Assembly (NCBI GenBank): GCA_017428085.1
Contig: JAFRRP010000036.1
Coordinates: 1-43,098 of the forward strand
DNA: 43,098 nucleotides
DNA from: Clostridia bacterium
GTDB taxonomy: Bacteria; Bacillota; Clostridia; Oscillospirales; Acutalibacteraceae
Reading direction: 5' to 3'
Every line of letters starts with the position of its first letter. Position 1 is the first letter of the stretch. The translations under genes were made by a program, and so were the position numbers. Below the pieces are notes generated by a model that ran no database searches, was not told the origin of the DNA, and was given only the letters and a program-made list of their open reading frames with translations. Below, piece by piece: positions 1 to 7,324 of the stretch.

Positions 1-531
1 CATCACTTCGCGGCGGAACGGCTTCTGCTCGTAGCTGACTTTGACCATGTAGACTTTGCAGTCCAGATCAAAATAGGAACATGCCATGGAGAGCGCCGTG
101 CCCCACTGCCCGGCACCGGTCTCGGTCGTCACGCCCTTCAGGCCCTGCTTTTTGGCGTAGTAGGCCTGCGCGATGGCGGAATTGAGCTTGTGGCTGCCGC
201 TGGTGTTGTTGCCCTCGAATTTGTAGTAGATCTTCGCCGGGGTGTTCAGCTTCTTTTCCAGGCAGTAAGCGCGCACCAGCGGCGAGGGACGGTACATCTT
301 GTAGAAATCGCGGATCTCCTGCGGGATCTCGATAAAGGGATCGGTGTCGTTCAGCTCCTGCCGCACCAGCTCGTCGCAGAATACCACGCCCAGTTCTTCG
401 GCCGTCATGGGCTGATGGGTGCCGGGGTTAAGCAGCGGCGCGGGCTTGTTCTTCATATCCGCCCGGAGATTGTACCATGCGGTGGGCATCTCCGATTCTT
501 CCAGATAGATTTTATAGGGGATTTCGCTCAT
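1..531 (-). CDS. trpB: TrpB2-type tryptophan synthase beta chain, C-terminus cut by window edge
   Basis: PLP-dependent enzyme that condenses indole with L-serine to make tryptophan. Only the first 177 residues are in the window. The KFEGNNTSGSHKLN segment (about residues 104-117) contains the expected Schiff-base lysine, Lys115, and TETGAGQWGTA (about 135-145) is the family's glycine-rich segment. The N-terminus (RPSPLVRA, long pre-domain) fits the TrpB2 subgroup rather than the TrpA-partnered TrpB1. TrpB2 is often encoded alone and can act as an indole-salvage enzyme (family knowledge). The ATG at 531 is preceded by AAAGGAGAGG. The promoter at 561-589 is divergent from that of the next gene and shares a palindrome with it. 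No trpA is visible, but the left side is cut off. Confidence 0.9.
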   Translation of the reverse strand, partial: MSEIPYKIYLEESEMPTAWYNLRADMKNKPAPLLNPGTHQPMTAEELGVVFCDELVRQELNDTDPFIEIPQEIRDFYKMYRPSPLVRAYCLEKKLNTPAKIYYKFEGNNTSGSHKLNSAIAQAYYAKKQGLKGVTTETGAGQWGTALSMACSYFDLDCKVYMVKVSYEQKPFRREVM

Positions 532-560
532 GGTGATCCTCTCCTTTGATTTTTTAGATA

Positions 561-589
561 ATCATAAATCACAGACCGGGGAAAGTCAA
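561..589 (-). promoter_or_regulatory. Promoter of trpB2, -35 inside a shared palindrome
   Basis: On the minus strand TTGACT (584-589) and TATGAT (561-566) are separated by 17 bp. The -35 lies in the left arm of an inverted repeat, AAAGTCAA (582-589) and TTGACTTT (597-604), with a 7-nt centre. The right arm holds the -35 of the divergent gene. Confidence 0.7.
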
Positions 590-596
590 TAACAAC

Positions 597-625
597 TTGA
601 CTTTCCTTCCATGCCCGATTAGAAT
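597..625 (+). promoter_or_regulatory. Promoter of the EEP-family gene, -35 inside the same palindrome
   Basis: TTGACT (597-602) and TAGAAT (620-625) have a 17-bp spacer and lead to the ATG at 682. Together with the divergent promoter at 561-589, the two -35 boxes form the arms of one palindrome, so a single bound regulator could act on both genes (inference). Confidence 0.65.
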
Positions 626-681
626 AAAGTATATCAAAAACACAAATATTGCCAAAAGGGAAACAAGAGAGAGGAAAAATT

Positions 682-1401
682 ATGTGGATAAAGGCAACGA
701 CCTTCAATATCCAACACTGCGCGGTGTTCCCGACGGAGAACATCGACTTTGACGCCTACGCGGCAAAGATACGTTCCTTCGATGCGGACGTGATCGGGCT
801 GAACGAGGTCCGGGGCGATGGCGCGCAGGAGGACTACCGGGCGCAGGCGAAGATCCTCGCCGAAAAGACGGGCTATCAATACTATTTCGCCAAGGCGACG
901 GAGATCGGCGAAGGCAACCCCTACGGCAACGCGGTGCTGACGCGCCTGCCGGTGAGATCGTTTGAAACGATCCCGATCCCCGACCCGGACCCCCGCGGGT
1001 ACGACGGCTACTACGAGACCCGCTGCGTGCTGAAAATGACGCTGGCACAGCCGGACGTGACGTTTTTCATCACCCACTTCGGCCTGAACCCGGACGAACA
1101 CGAAAACGCGGTAAAAACGGTGCTGGACAATTTGGGAGACGGCAACGCCGTGCTGATGGGCGACCTGAACGTACAGCCGGACAGCCCTATTATCGCGCGC
1201 ATCCGGGAAAAGATGACCGACGCGGCGACGGCGGCGCCCGGCGAAGCGCTGCTGTCCTTCCCCTCCGACGCGCCGGACCGCAAGATCGACTACATTTTTA
1301 CCAAGGGGAATATCCGGGCGAAAACCTGCCGCGTTGTGCCCGGGATCCTTTCCGACCACCTGCCGCTTTGCGCGGAATTGGAGGTTGAAGATATCACGTA
1401 G
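682..1401 (+). CDS. Endonuclease/exonuclease/phosphatase (EEP) family hydrolase
   Basis: Small, apparently cytoplasmic metal-dependent phosphodiesterase of the exonuclease III/DNase I fold (239 residues, no signal peptide). Family motifs appear in order: TFNIQHC at the N-terminus, GLNEVRG with the metal-binding Glu, THFGLN, GDLNVQPDS with catalytic Asp/Asn, DRKIDYIF, and LSDHLPLCAEL with the final Asp-His pair. The substrate cannot be told from sequence; relatives cleave DNA, sphingomyelin or inositol phosphates. The next gene is ceramidase-like, so a sphingolipid connection is conceivable but unproven. The ATG at 682 has GAGAGAGG just upstream; a TTG 33 nt upstream is less likely. The TAG stop lies inside the GTAGC start of a repeat element, so the original 3' end may have been altered. 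Confidence 0.85.
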   Translation: MWIKATTFNIQHCAVFPTENIDFDAYAAKIRSFDADVIGLNEVRGDGAQEDYRAQAKILAEKTGYQYYFAKATEIGEGNPYGNAVLTRLPVRSFETIPIPDPDPRGYDGYYETRCVLKMTLAQPDVTFFITHFGLNPDEHENAVKTVLDNLGDGNAVLMGDLNVQPDSPIIARIREKMTDAATAAPGEALLSFPSDAPDRKIDYIFTKGNIRAKTCRVVPGILSDHLPLCAELEVEDIT

Positions 1402-1480
1402 CACGGAGCCTCAGCTCCGTTATTCCCTACGAGAAGAATAGAATATGGATCGGTCAAAACGCTGCTGAGGCAGCGTGCTA
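1398..1480. repeat. GTAG-hairpin doublet (REP/BIME-like), copy A1
   Basis: Left hairpin: GTAGC, then ACGGAGC, loop CTCA, then GCTCCGT. Right hairpin: ACGCTGC, loop TGAG, then GCAGCGT, then GCTA. The two hairpins are in inverted orientation about 35 nt apart. The first GTAG provides the stop codon of the preceding gene. The same plan recurs at 19400, 23731, 15660 and 31838. Confidence 0.75.
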
Positions 1481-1517
1481 TGGCATGGGTAGGTTTTTCG
1501 CGCGACTGAAAACCGTA

Positions 1518-1546
1518 TTTACTTTATGTTTTCTTTATGGTATAAT
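1518..1546 (+). promoter_or_regulatory. Promoter of the ceramidase-like gene
   Basis: TTTACT (1518-1523) and a consensus TATAAT (1541-1546) with a 17-bp spacer, about 30 bp before the ATG at 1579. Confidence 0.75.
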
Positions 1547-1578
1547 AGTGTTAAGAAAAAAAAGGGAGAGAAACACAC

Positions 1579-3018
1579 ATGGACGTTATGGATCTGGCCT
1601 CGTCGCTGATTCGGAAGGTGACGACGGGCTACGGCAAAAAAGTCAAACGGAAAAAGACCGCGCCGGAGATCCCGGCGGCGTTCCCGACGGAGATCAGGGG
1701 CAAGACCTGGCGCGCGGGCTTTGCGCGGGAGGAGATCATGCCCGTCCCCTCCGAACACACCTACTATATCGCCGGGCACGGCTCCGGCCATCAAATGGAG
1801 GGCACGTTGACGCCGGTGTACGTCCACGCCCTGTGGCTGGACTGCGGTAACAGCGAGGGAGTCTTCTGGTTCAGCGCGGATATCGTGGGCCTGACCAGCA
1901 CGGAGCATGAGATCATCCGGCAGCGCGTGTTCAGAAGCGACAGGATCCGCGGCTGCAAGGGCATTATTTTCAGCTGCACCCACAGCCACTCCGGCATCGA
2001 CACGGTGGGCTACTGGGGCAAGCCCAACGCGGTCAGCATCCCCTCCGACGGCAAGGTCCCCGAATATATGGAGCACCTGTACGATCAGTCCGTAAAGGCG
2101 GCGGAGGCGGCCTACGCCGACCGCAAGCCCGGCAAGCTGTACGCCGGTAAGATCGCCGTGCCGGGGGGACTGTTCACCAAACGCCGCATCGACGACCGCC
2201 ATGAGGTGCTGTTCCGTCTGCGCTTTGCGCCGGACGACGGCGGGAACGAGACGTGGCTGCTGAACTTCGGCGGGCACCCCAACTCCCTGGGCGGCGACAA
2301 CCGGATGCTGTCCGGCGAGTACCCGTATTTCATGCGGGAGCAGATCAAAGAAGAGACCGGCGCGGACGTGATCTTCACCATCGGCGCCATCGGCGGCATG
2401 GACGCCGCCATGCTGGAGGATACGGAACCGCTGGAGCGAGTGAAATATCAGGCGAAAATGCTGGCGGAGAAGGCGGAGCAGATCGGGGAAGAAACCGAGC
2501 TGCAGCCGAAGATCAGGCTGCTGCGCCAGCAGTTCTATCTGCCGGTGGACAACAACGTATTGCTGCTGCTGGCGGTGCTGGGCACCATGAGCTTTAAGGC
2601 GTACCCCTGCGAAACCAGCGCCACCGGCGTTGCCATGAAGACCGAAATGACCTACCTGACGATAGGAACTCAGAAGTTCCTGACGCTGCCCGGCGAAAAC
2701 TTCGTGACCACCGTCTACGGCGGCTACACGGACGCGGAACACGCCCCCACCGGCATGGGGCCGGAGGTCAATCCCGCGCCCCTGTGCGAGATCTGCGGCG
2801 CCCCGGACCTGATCGCCGTTGGCGTGACCAACGACATGACCGGCTACGTGGTGCCGCCCAACGACTTCGTACTGAACCCCACCCAGCCGTATTTGAACGG
2901 CACCCACGACCGCTTTGACGAGAACCACTACCACGAGACCAACTCCATGGGACCGCAGACCCAGCGCGTGATCGCGGAGACGTTCAAGGGGATGGTGGAA
3001 CGGTTCGGCGATGCGTAG
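1579..3018 (+). CDS. Neutral/alkaline ceramidase-like protein
   Basis: 479-residue protein resembling the N-terminal catalytic domain of neutral/alkaline non-lysosomal ceramidase (Ceramidase_alk family). The supporting segments are RAGFAREEIMP near residue 48, GHGSGHQMEGTLTPVYVHALWL, FSADIVGL, and CTHSHSGIDTVG, the equivalent of the family's zinc-binding THTHSGP motif. Family members hydrolyse the amide bond of ceramides. Many bacterial homologues are uncharacterised, so the lipid substrate is an inference. There is no obvious signal peptide: the N-terminus is short and lysine-rich (KKVKRKK). The ATG has AAGGGAGAG upstream and a strong promoter. The TAG stop lies inside a perfect hairpin (3008-3024) that begins the downstream hairpin array. 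Confidence 0.72.
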   Translation: MDVMDLASSLIRKVTTGYGKKVKRKKTAPEIPAAFPTEIRGKTWRAGFAREEIMPVPSEHTYYIAGHGSGHQMEGTLTPVYVHALWLDCGNSEGVFWFSADIVGLTSTEHEIIRQRVFRSDRIRGCKGIIFSCTHSHSGIDTVGYWGKPNAVSIPSDGKVPEYMEHLYDQSVKAAEAAYADRKPGKLYAGKIAVPGGLFTKRRIDDRHEVLFRLRFAPDDGGNETWLLNFGGHPNSLGGDNRMLSGEYPYFMREQIKEETGADVIFTIGAIGGMDAAMLEDTEPLERVKYQAKMLAEKAEQIGEETELQPKIRLLRQQFYLPVDNNVLLLLAVLGTMSFKAYPCETSATGVAMKTEMTYLTIGTQKFLTLPGENFVTTVYGGYTDAEHAPTGMGPEVNPAPLCEICGAPDLIAVGVTNDMTGYVVPPNDFVLNPTQPYLNGTHDRFDENHYHETNSMGPQTQRVIAETFKGMVERFGDA

Positions 3019-3024
3019 CATCGC

Positions 3025-3211
3025 AATGATATTCGCCTTCCGGCGAGTGATATGACTTCGTCATGATATGCGCTGACGCGAATGGAAGCGACAAAGGCGA
3101 ATATCATATCATTCGGACGCAAAGCGGCCGTATATCATGCATATTTGCATATCTCGCCTTTGGCGAGGATACAAATATGCATATCATGTTGCTGTTAAGC
3201 AACATATCATT
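3025..3211. repeat. ATATCAT-separated hairpin array, copy 1 (inverted relative to copy 2)
   Basis: A run of five to six small hairpins separated by ATGATAT/ATATCAT. Read in reverse complement it aligns nearly end to end with 6021-6225. The best-conserved hairpin surrounds CTCGCCTTTGGCGAG (about 3153-3167). Other stems differ in base but keep pairing. It contains no plausible ORF. It fills the gap between the ceramidase-like gene and the DUF805 gene. Confidence 0.85.
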
Positions 3212-3265
3212 TTTGGAAATATCACGAAAACTTCGATTCGTCAGAAAACAAAGGAGGTGTCATCC

Positions 3266-3817
3266 ATGCGCTGTTACCTGATGCACTGGAAACGCACGTT
3301 TGACTACAAGGGCGTCAGCACGCGGCGGGAATACCGCGTGCCGCTGCTCGTCACCGTGATCCTCGCGGCGCTGACCGCCGTGTTCTGGATCGTCGGCACC
3401 GTGGAATATGAGGACGGCCTGATGATCGCGGGGCTCGTCACCGGCGTTCTGTTCACGCTCCACGTGATCCCCATGATGGCGCTGACCGTCCGCCGCCTGC
3501 GGGACGCGGGCAAAAAGCCCTGGCTGGCGGTGCTGTCGTGCCTCGCCGGGATCGGCACCATCCTCGTGATGCTGGTGTGCCTGCTGTCCGTTTCCGCCAC
3601 CGGGGAACTGCCGCTGAGCAACATCAACGCCTGCGTGTACGGCCCGCCGCCCTTCGACCCGAACAACAATATCAACGTGGACGTCTACGGTCCGCCGGAG
3701 GATTTCGATCCGGAGGATAACGTGATAGAAGCCGTCTACGGCCCGCCGGACGACTTCTATGAGATGGAAGAAACCGCGGAACCGCCGCAGGAGGAAACGG
3801 AAAATGCAGAGCCCTGA
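3266..3817 (+). CDS. DUF805-family membrane protein with three C-terminal VYGPP repeats
   Basis: 183 residues. Residues 1-115 are a DUF805-like domain: an N-terminal MHWKRTFDYKG, a REYR segment, three hydrophobic segments (about 25-45, 50-72, 84-106) and the family's RRLRDAGKKPW motif between the second and third. After about residue 115 there is an acidic, proline-rich soluble tail. It holds three spaced copies of a unit ending in VYGPP (contexts NACVYGPPPF, NVDVYGPPED, IEAVYGPPDD), then a Glu-rich end. I know no function for DUF805. The ATG has AAGGAGG 9 nt upstream; a longer frame from 3137 would translate repeat sequence and is rejected. The last 14 nt overlap the radical SAM gene, so the two are probably translationally coupled and the tail may be that enzyme's substrate (inference). 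Confidence 0.8.
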   Translation: MRCYLMHWKRTFDYKGVSTRREYRVPLLVTVILAALTAVFWIVGTVEYEDGLMIAGLVTGVLFTLHVIPMMALTVRRLRDAGKKPWLAVLSCLAGIGTILVMLVCLLSVSATGELPLSNINACVYGPPPFDPNNNINVDVYGPPEDFDPEDNVIEAVYGPPDDFYEMEETAEPPQEETENAEP

Positions 3818-4886
3818 CGCGCAAAAGACCGACCATCTGAACCGGCTGGCGGACTTCCGGGACGACGTGCTGCGCAAAGAACCGCGGCTGAAGTTCCTGT
3901 TTCTGGAGCTGACCACCCACTGCAATGAGCGGTGCCGCCACTGCGGCAGCTCCTGCGGGGACGTGAGCGACGCCAATACCCTGACGGACGAGGAGATCAA
4001 GGCGTTTCTGCTGAAGACCTCCCGACAGTTCGATATCAGCAAAACGCAGCTGTGCATCACCGGCGGCGAGCCGCTGCTGCGCAAAAACTTCTTTGACATC
4101 ATGGGCTACGCCCACTCTTTGGGCTACCGCTGGGGCATGACCAGCAACGGCACCCTGATCGACGACGAGGTCGCGGAAAAGCTGCGCCGCGCCGGCATGT
4201 CCACCATCGCCGTCAGCATCGACGGCCTGCCGGAGACCAACGACTGGTTCCGCCGCAAGGAAAACGGCTACGAGCTGGCCATGCGGGGCGTGCGGGCGCT
4301 GGTGAAAAACGGCGGCTTCAACCACGTGCAGGTGACCACCGTGGTGCATAAAAAGAACCTCGGCGAGCTGCCGAAGCTGTATAAGATCCTCTCCAAAGAG
4401 GGACTGCGCTCCTGGCGGGTCATCAACATGGAGCCCATCGGCCGCGCCAACGAATGCAAGGACCTGCTGCTGGACGATAACGAGCTGCGGCAGATGTTCG
4501 ACTTCATCAAAAAGAACCGCTTTAAAAAGCCCATGGAGGTGGTCTACGGCTGCGCCCACTATCTGGGGCTGGACTACGAACGCGAGGTGCGCCCGTGGTA
4601 TTTCCTGTGCAACGCGGGGATCTATACCGCCAGCGTGATGTTCAACGGGGACATCGGCGCGTGCCTGGATATCGAACGCCGCCCGGAGACCATCATGGGC
4701 AACATCCGGACGGACGATTTCGCCGACGTGTGGAAAAACCGCTTTGAGATCTTCCGCACCGACTATAAAAAGCAGGGGCCCTGCGCCGATTGCGAGCACT
4801 ACCGCTTTTGCGCCGGCGGCGCGAGCCACTCCTGGGATTACGACGAAAACCGCCCGCTGGTGTGTATGAAGGGGATCTTGTTTTAG
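3804..4886 (+). CDS. Radical SAM/SPASM domain protein, possible peptide maturase
   Basis: 360 residues. The radical SAM cluster motif is CNERCRHC (Cys40, Cys44, Cys47), followed by the glycine-rich CITGGEPLL typical of SAM binding. The C-terminal SPASM region has Cys269, Cys287, then CADCEHYRFC (Cys327, 330, 336) and Cys354, enough for auxiliary iron-sulfur clusters. SPASM proteins commonly modify ribosomal peptides or proteins (family knowledge). The gene starts inside the DUF805/VYGPP gene at an ATG preceded by GGAGGAAA, which suggests the upstream product is its partner. No transporter, RRE-domain protein or peptidase lies next to it. The stop TAG falls inside an imperfect hairpin (4879-4907). 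An enzyme acting elsewhere, such as a sulfatase-maturase-like protein, cannot be excluded. Confidence 0.88.
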   Translation: MQSPDAQKTDHLNRLADFRDDVLRKEPRLKFLFLELTTHCNERCRHCGSSCGDVSDANTLTDEEIKAFLLKTSRQFDISKTQLCITGGEPLLRKNFFDIMGYAHSLGYRWGMTSNGTLIDDEVAEKLRRAGMSTIAVSIDGLPETNDWFRRKENGYELAMRGVRALVKNGGFNHVQVTTVVHKKNLGELPKLYKILSKEGLRSWRVINMEPIGRANECKDLLLDDNELRQMFDFIKKNRFKKPMEVVYGCAHYLGLDYEREVRPWYFLCNAGIYTASVMFNGDIGACLDIERRPETIMGNIRTDDFADVWKNRFEIFRTDYKKQGPCADCEHYRFCAGGASHSWDYDENRPLVCMKGILF

Positions 4887-4908
4887 CGTGCCTTCGGCAT
4901 GCTAAACA

Positions 4909-5026
4909 GTCGTAAGTCGCAAGTCGTGAGTCGTAAGATGTCCTCCGGACGGCCCTATGAAATACAGGGATCAACAACGTCTCTCACGACTGCGGCGCAC
5001 CGCGACGCTGCTTACGACTTACGACT
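4909..5026. repeat. Heptad-bounded element, copy C1 (GTCGTAA type)
   Basis: The left end has four consecutive 7-mers (GTCGTAA, GTCGCAA, GTCGTGA, GTCGTAA; 4909-4936). The right end has their reverse complement, TTACGAC twice (5012-5025), with a further TCACGAC at 4984-4990. The interior is about 75 bp with no ORF. Sister copies are at 12281-12447 and 20069-20188. Confidence 0.8.
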
Positions 5027-5056
5027 GAAAAAGCCGCGCGTTGGCGCGGCTTTTTT
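5027..5056. terminator. Bidirectional intrinsic terminator
   Basis: AAAAAGCCGCGC, a short loop, then GCGCGGCTTTTTT. It lies directly after the stop of the minus-strand lipoprotein gene and can also stop transcripts coming from the radical SAM gene. Confidence 0.88.
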
Positions 5057-5868
5057 CATGCGATGGCGAAACTGCCGGTCTCGTACTTCTCCCACGCGGC
5101 GCCCTTGCCGCGCTGGGCGGTACACCCGTTGAAAAAGATCGCGCCGGTGCCGCTGCGCCATTTCTCCGCGTCAAAGGTGATCTTTTTGGCGCTCTGTTTG
5201 ACGTTGTCCTTAGCTTTGATGCTGAACAGCACGCCCTCCGGCCAGTACAGCTCCGCTTCGTTCACATAGCCGTTTTCCTTCAGTTCCTCAAAGCCGAAGG
5301 TCAGCGGCTGCGCGTCGTGCCGCCCGGCGAAGATCCACGCCAGCGCCGCCTTTTCGCCGTCGGTGAGGCTCCCCGGCGCGTCGTCCAGGTCCACGCTGAT
5401 GTAGGTGATCCCGCTGTTCAGCGCCGCGTCGTTGGTCCAAAGGTCCTCCAGCACCGTCAGGTACAGCCCGCACAGGTCGCCGTAATCGTCTTTATCAGGG
5501 TTTTCAGCGTACACCGTCGCCCCTGCGAACTGCGCCGGCCATGTCTCCAACAGCTCGTAGCCCGGCTCCACCGTCAGCGTCATCCCGTTTTGCAGGTCGG
5601 CGGGTGTCGCCGCCCTGCCGTTCAGGTAGACCGTCAGCTCGTCGGAAACGGCGGTATATACGGCGGACGCCTCCGCCCCCGCCAGCGTGAACCTGCCCGT
5701 GCCCGCGCCGTCGATCACGCGCAGCGTAAGCGGCTCCGCCTCGCCTGTCACGTCCGTTTCCGCGTTGCTCTCCGGGGCGGTGGTTTCGTTGGTTTTCGCG
5801 CCGTTCCCGCAGGCGGCGCAGATCAGCGTAAGGGCCGCGATCAGCAGGATCGCCAGCAGTTTTTTCAT
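5056..5868 (-). CDS. Putative lipoprotein, unknown function
   Basis: 270 residues. The N-terminus MKKLLAILLIAALTL followed by ICAACGNG looks like a lipoprotein signal with lipidated cysteine around residue 21. The residue at -3 is not the usual Leu, so the lipobox is slightly unusual. A Thr/Glu-rich linker follows (TNETTAPESNAETDVTGE), then a soluble domain of about 225 residues. I do not recognise the domain; part of it (PLTLRVIDGAG to TLTVEPGYE) looks like a beta-sandwich. The product is predicted to sit on the outer face of the membrane. The ATG at 5868 has GGAAAGGACGG upstream. A longer frame starting at 5991 has no ribosome binding site and is rejected. The gene is monocistronic, ending at a strong terminator. 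Confidence 0.75.
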   Translation of the reverse strand: MKKLLAILLIAALTLICAACGNGAKTNETTAPESNAETDVTGEAEPLTLRVIDGAGTGRFTLAGAEASAVYTAVSDELTVYLNGRAATPADLQNGMTLTVEPGYELLETWPAQFAGATVYAENPDKDDYGDLCGLYLTVLEDLWTNDAALNSGITYISVDLDDAPGSLTDGEKAALAWIFAGRHDAQPLTFGFEELKENGYVNEAELYWPEGVLFSIKAKDNVKQSAKKITFDAEKWRSGTGAIFFNGCTAQRGKGAAWEKYETGSFAIA

Positions 5869-5948
5869 ATAGATCCGTCCTTTCCGTGGTTTCGTTCTAT
5901 CTATATGATGCCGATACGGCAAAAAATGTTGCGCCGGGCAAAAAATTT

Positions 5949-5977
5949 TTGACTTTCCCGGTGGGGTTTGGTAATAT
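5949..5977 (+). promoter_or_regulatory. Promoter of the metallophosphoesterase gene
   Basis: TTGACT (5949-5954) and TAATAT (5972-5977) with a 17-bp spacer. The predicted start lies about 290 nt before the ATG at 6274, so hairpin array copy 2 would be in the 5' untranslated leader. Confidence 0.65.
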
Positions 5978-6020
5978 AGAGGGGAAGACAAATTAGCAAT
6001 TTGTCGGGGTGATAACCGGA

Positions 6021-6243
6021 AATGATATGCTGCCTATGGCAGCATGATATACATATTTGTATCCTCGCCAAAGGCGAGATATACAAATATGAATGATATA
6101 CGCCCGCGTTGCGGTCGTATGATATGATATTCGCCTTTGTAACTTCCATTCGCGCAGCGAATATCATGCCGCAGGCATATCATACAGCGAAGCTGTATAT
6201 CATTCGCCGACAGGCGAATATCATTGTGGCGCAAAGCGCCACA
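6021..6243. repeat. ATATCAT-separated hairpin array, copy 2
   Basis: Seven or eight short hairpins separated by ATGATAT/ATATCAT, homologous to the reverse complement of 3025-3211. Compared with copy 1 it has one extra module (ACAGCGAAGCTGT, about 6184-6196) and a terminal hairpin (6225-6243, TGTGGCGC/GCGCCACA). Where loops are kept, stems differ pairwise, for example TGCC/GGCA here versus TGAC/GTCA in copy 1. Confidence 0.85.
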
Positions 6244-6273
6244 CAAATCTGAATTCAAAGGAGCTAACATACC

Positions 6274-7293
6274 ATGTTCGAACACGAATCCTCCTACGCC
6301 GTTCCCAACCGGTTCCCCCTGCGATTCCGGGACGGCAAATTCCGCATTTTGTCCATCTCCGACCTGCACGGCGTCGTCAATTACGACCGCCGCCTGACGC
6401 GGGACCTGGGCGCGCTGCTGGACGGGGTAAAGCCGGACCTGCTGCTGATCTTAGGCGACGTGGCGGACCACGACGCGCTGGAAAGCGCGGAGAACCTGCG
6501 CGGGTACCTGACCGACCTGAACGCGGTGATGGCCGCCCGCCATATCCCGTGGGCCCACACCTTCGGCAACCACGACTGCGAAGCGCACCGCAGCTTTTCG
6601 CAGATGGCGGTGTACGAGGAGATGAGCCACTGCGTCAGCAAACGCGGGCCGGAGGAGATCCACGGCGTGACCAACTACGTGCTGCCCATTTCTTCCGAGG
6701 ACGGCGGCGAGATCCTGTTCAACGTGTGGCTGCTGGATTCCCACGACTCCCTGGGCGACCTGATGCGGGAATTCGATCTGGGCGACCCCGCCAGCAAGTG
6801 GGACTACCAGTGCGCCTACCCTTCCTGCCTGCACGGGTGGTCCTGCGGCTACAACACGCTGAACGTGGATCAGGTGTTGTGGTACTATAACGGAAGCCGG
6901 TATTTTGAGAAGCAGGCGGGGCGCAAGGTCCCCGGCCTTTTGGGGCTGCATATCCCGCTGCCGGAATACCGCGTCATCTACCAGAACCCCGCCGAAAGCT
7001 ACTACGAGGGCATCATGCGGGAGACCGTGGGCAACAGCCCTGTCAATTCCGGTCTGCTGAACGCCATGATGGACCGGGGCGACGTAAAGACCGTGGTGGC
7101 GGGCCACGACCACATCAACGACTGCACCGGCACGTATATGGGGATCAAGCTGACCTACGACGCAGGCCTGAGCTACGACTGCTACTGCCACGACGACCTG
7201 CGGGGCGGCCGCGTGTTTGACCTGACCGCTGACGACCCCGCCGACGTGAAGACCTACATGGTCCGGGCGCGGGACTACGTGAAAGAAAACTGA
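6274..7293 (+). CDS. Calcineurin-like metallophosphoesterase
   Basis: 339 residues with the full set of metallophosphoesterase motifs in order: SDLHG (near residue 30), ILGDVADHD, FGNHDCE, and VVAGHDHIND near residue 275. These bind a di-metal centre that hydrolyses phosphoesters. There is no signal peptide, so the protein is probably cytoplasmic. The substrate is unknown; the architecture resembles purple-acid-phosphatase/Icc-like proteins. The ATG is preceded by AAAGGAGC. It is followed after 31 nt by the LCAT-like hydrolase gene, probably in the same operon. Its leader carries hairpin array copy 2. Confidence 0.88.
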   Translation: MFEHESSYAVPNRFPLRFRDGKFRILSISDLHGVVNYDRRLTRDLGALLDGVKPDLLLILGDVADHDALESAENLRGYLTDLNAVMAARHIPWAHTFGNHDCEAHRSFSQMAVYEEMSHCVSKRGPEEIHGVTNYVLPISSEDGGEILFNVWLLDSHDSLGDLMREFDLGDPASKWDYQCAYPSCLHGWSCGYNTLNVDQVLWYYNGSRYFEKQAGRKVPGLLGLHIPLPEYRVIYQNPAESYYEGIMRETVGNSPVNSGLLNAMMDRGDVKTVVAGHDHINDCTGTYMGIKLTYDAGLSYDCYCHDDLRGGRVFDLTADDPADVKTYMVRARDYVKEN

Positions 7294-7324
7294 CCGCTGC
7301 TGCTGAAAAAGGAGATACCGCTTT

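Noticed and set aside
3019..3265. Repeat clusters at 3.0 and 6.0 kb considered as CRISPR arrays
   Set aside because: The repeated unit (ATATCAT) is 7 nt, spacers are self-complementary hairpins of varying short length, and there are no cas genes.
4899..5132. Small frames translating the GTCGTAA repeats (Ser-Tyr-Asp-Ser-Arg-like peptides)
   Set aside because: The peptide repeats arise from the heptamer DNA; similar peptides appear in different frames at each copy and lack start signals.
5869..5991. N-terminal extension of the lipoprotein gene to 5991
   Set aside because: It would bury the signal peptide behind 41 residues and has no ribosome site; the ATG at 5868 has one.
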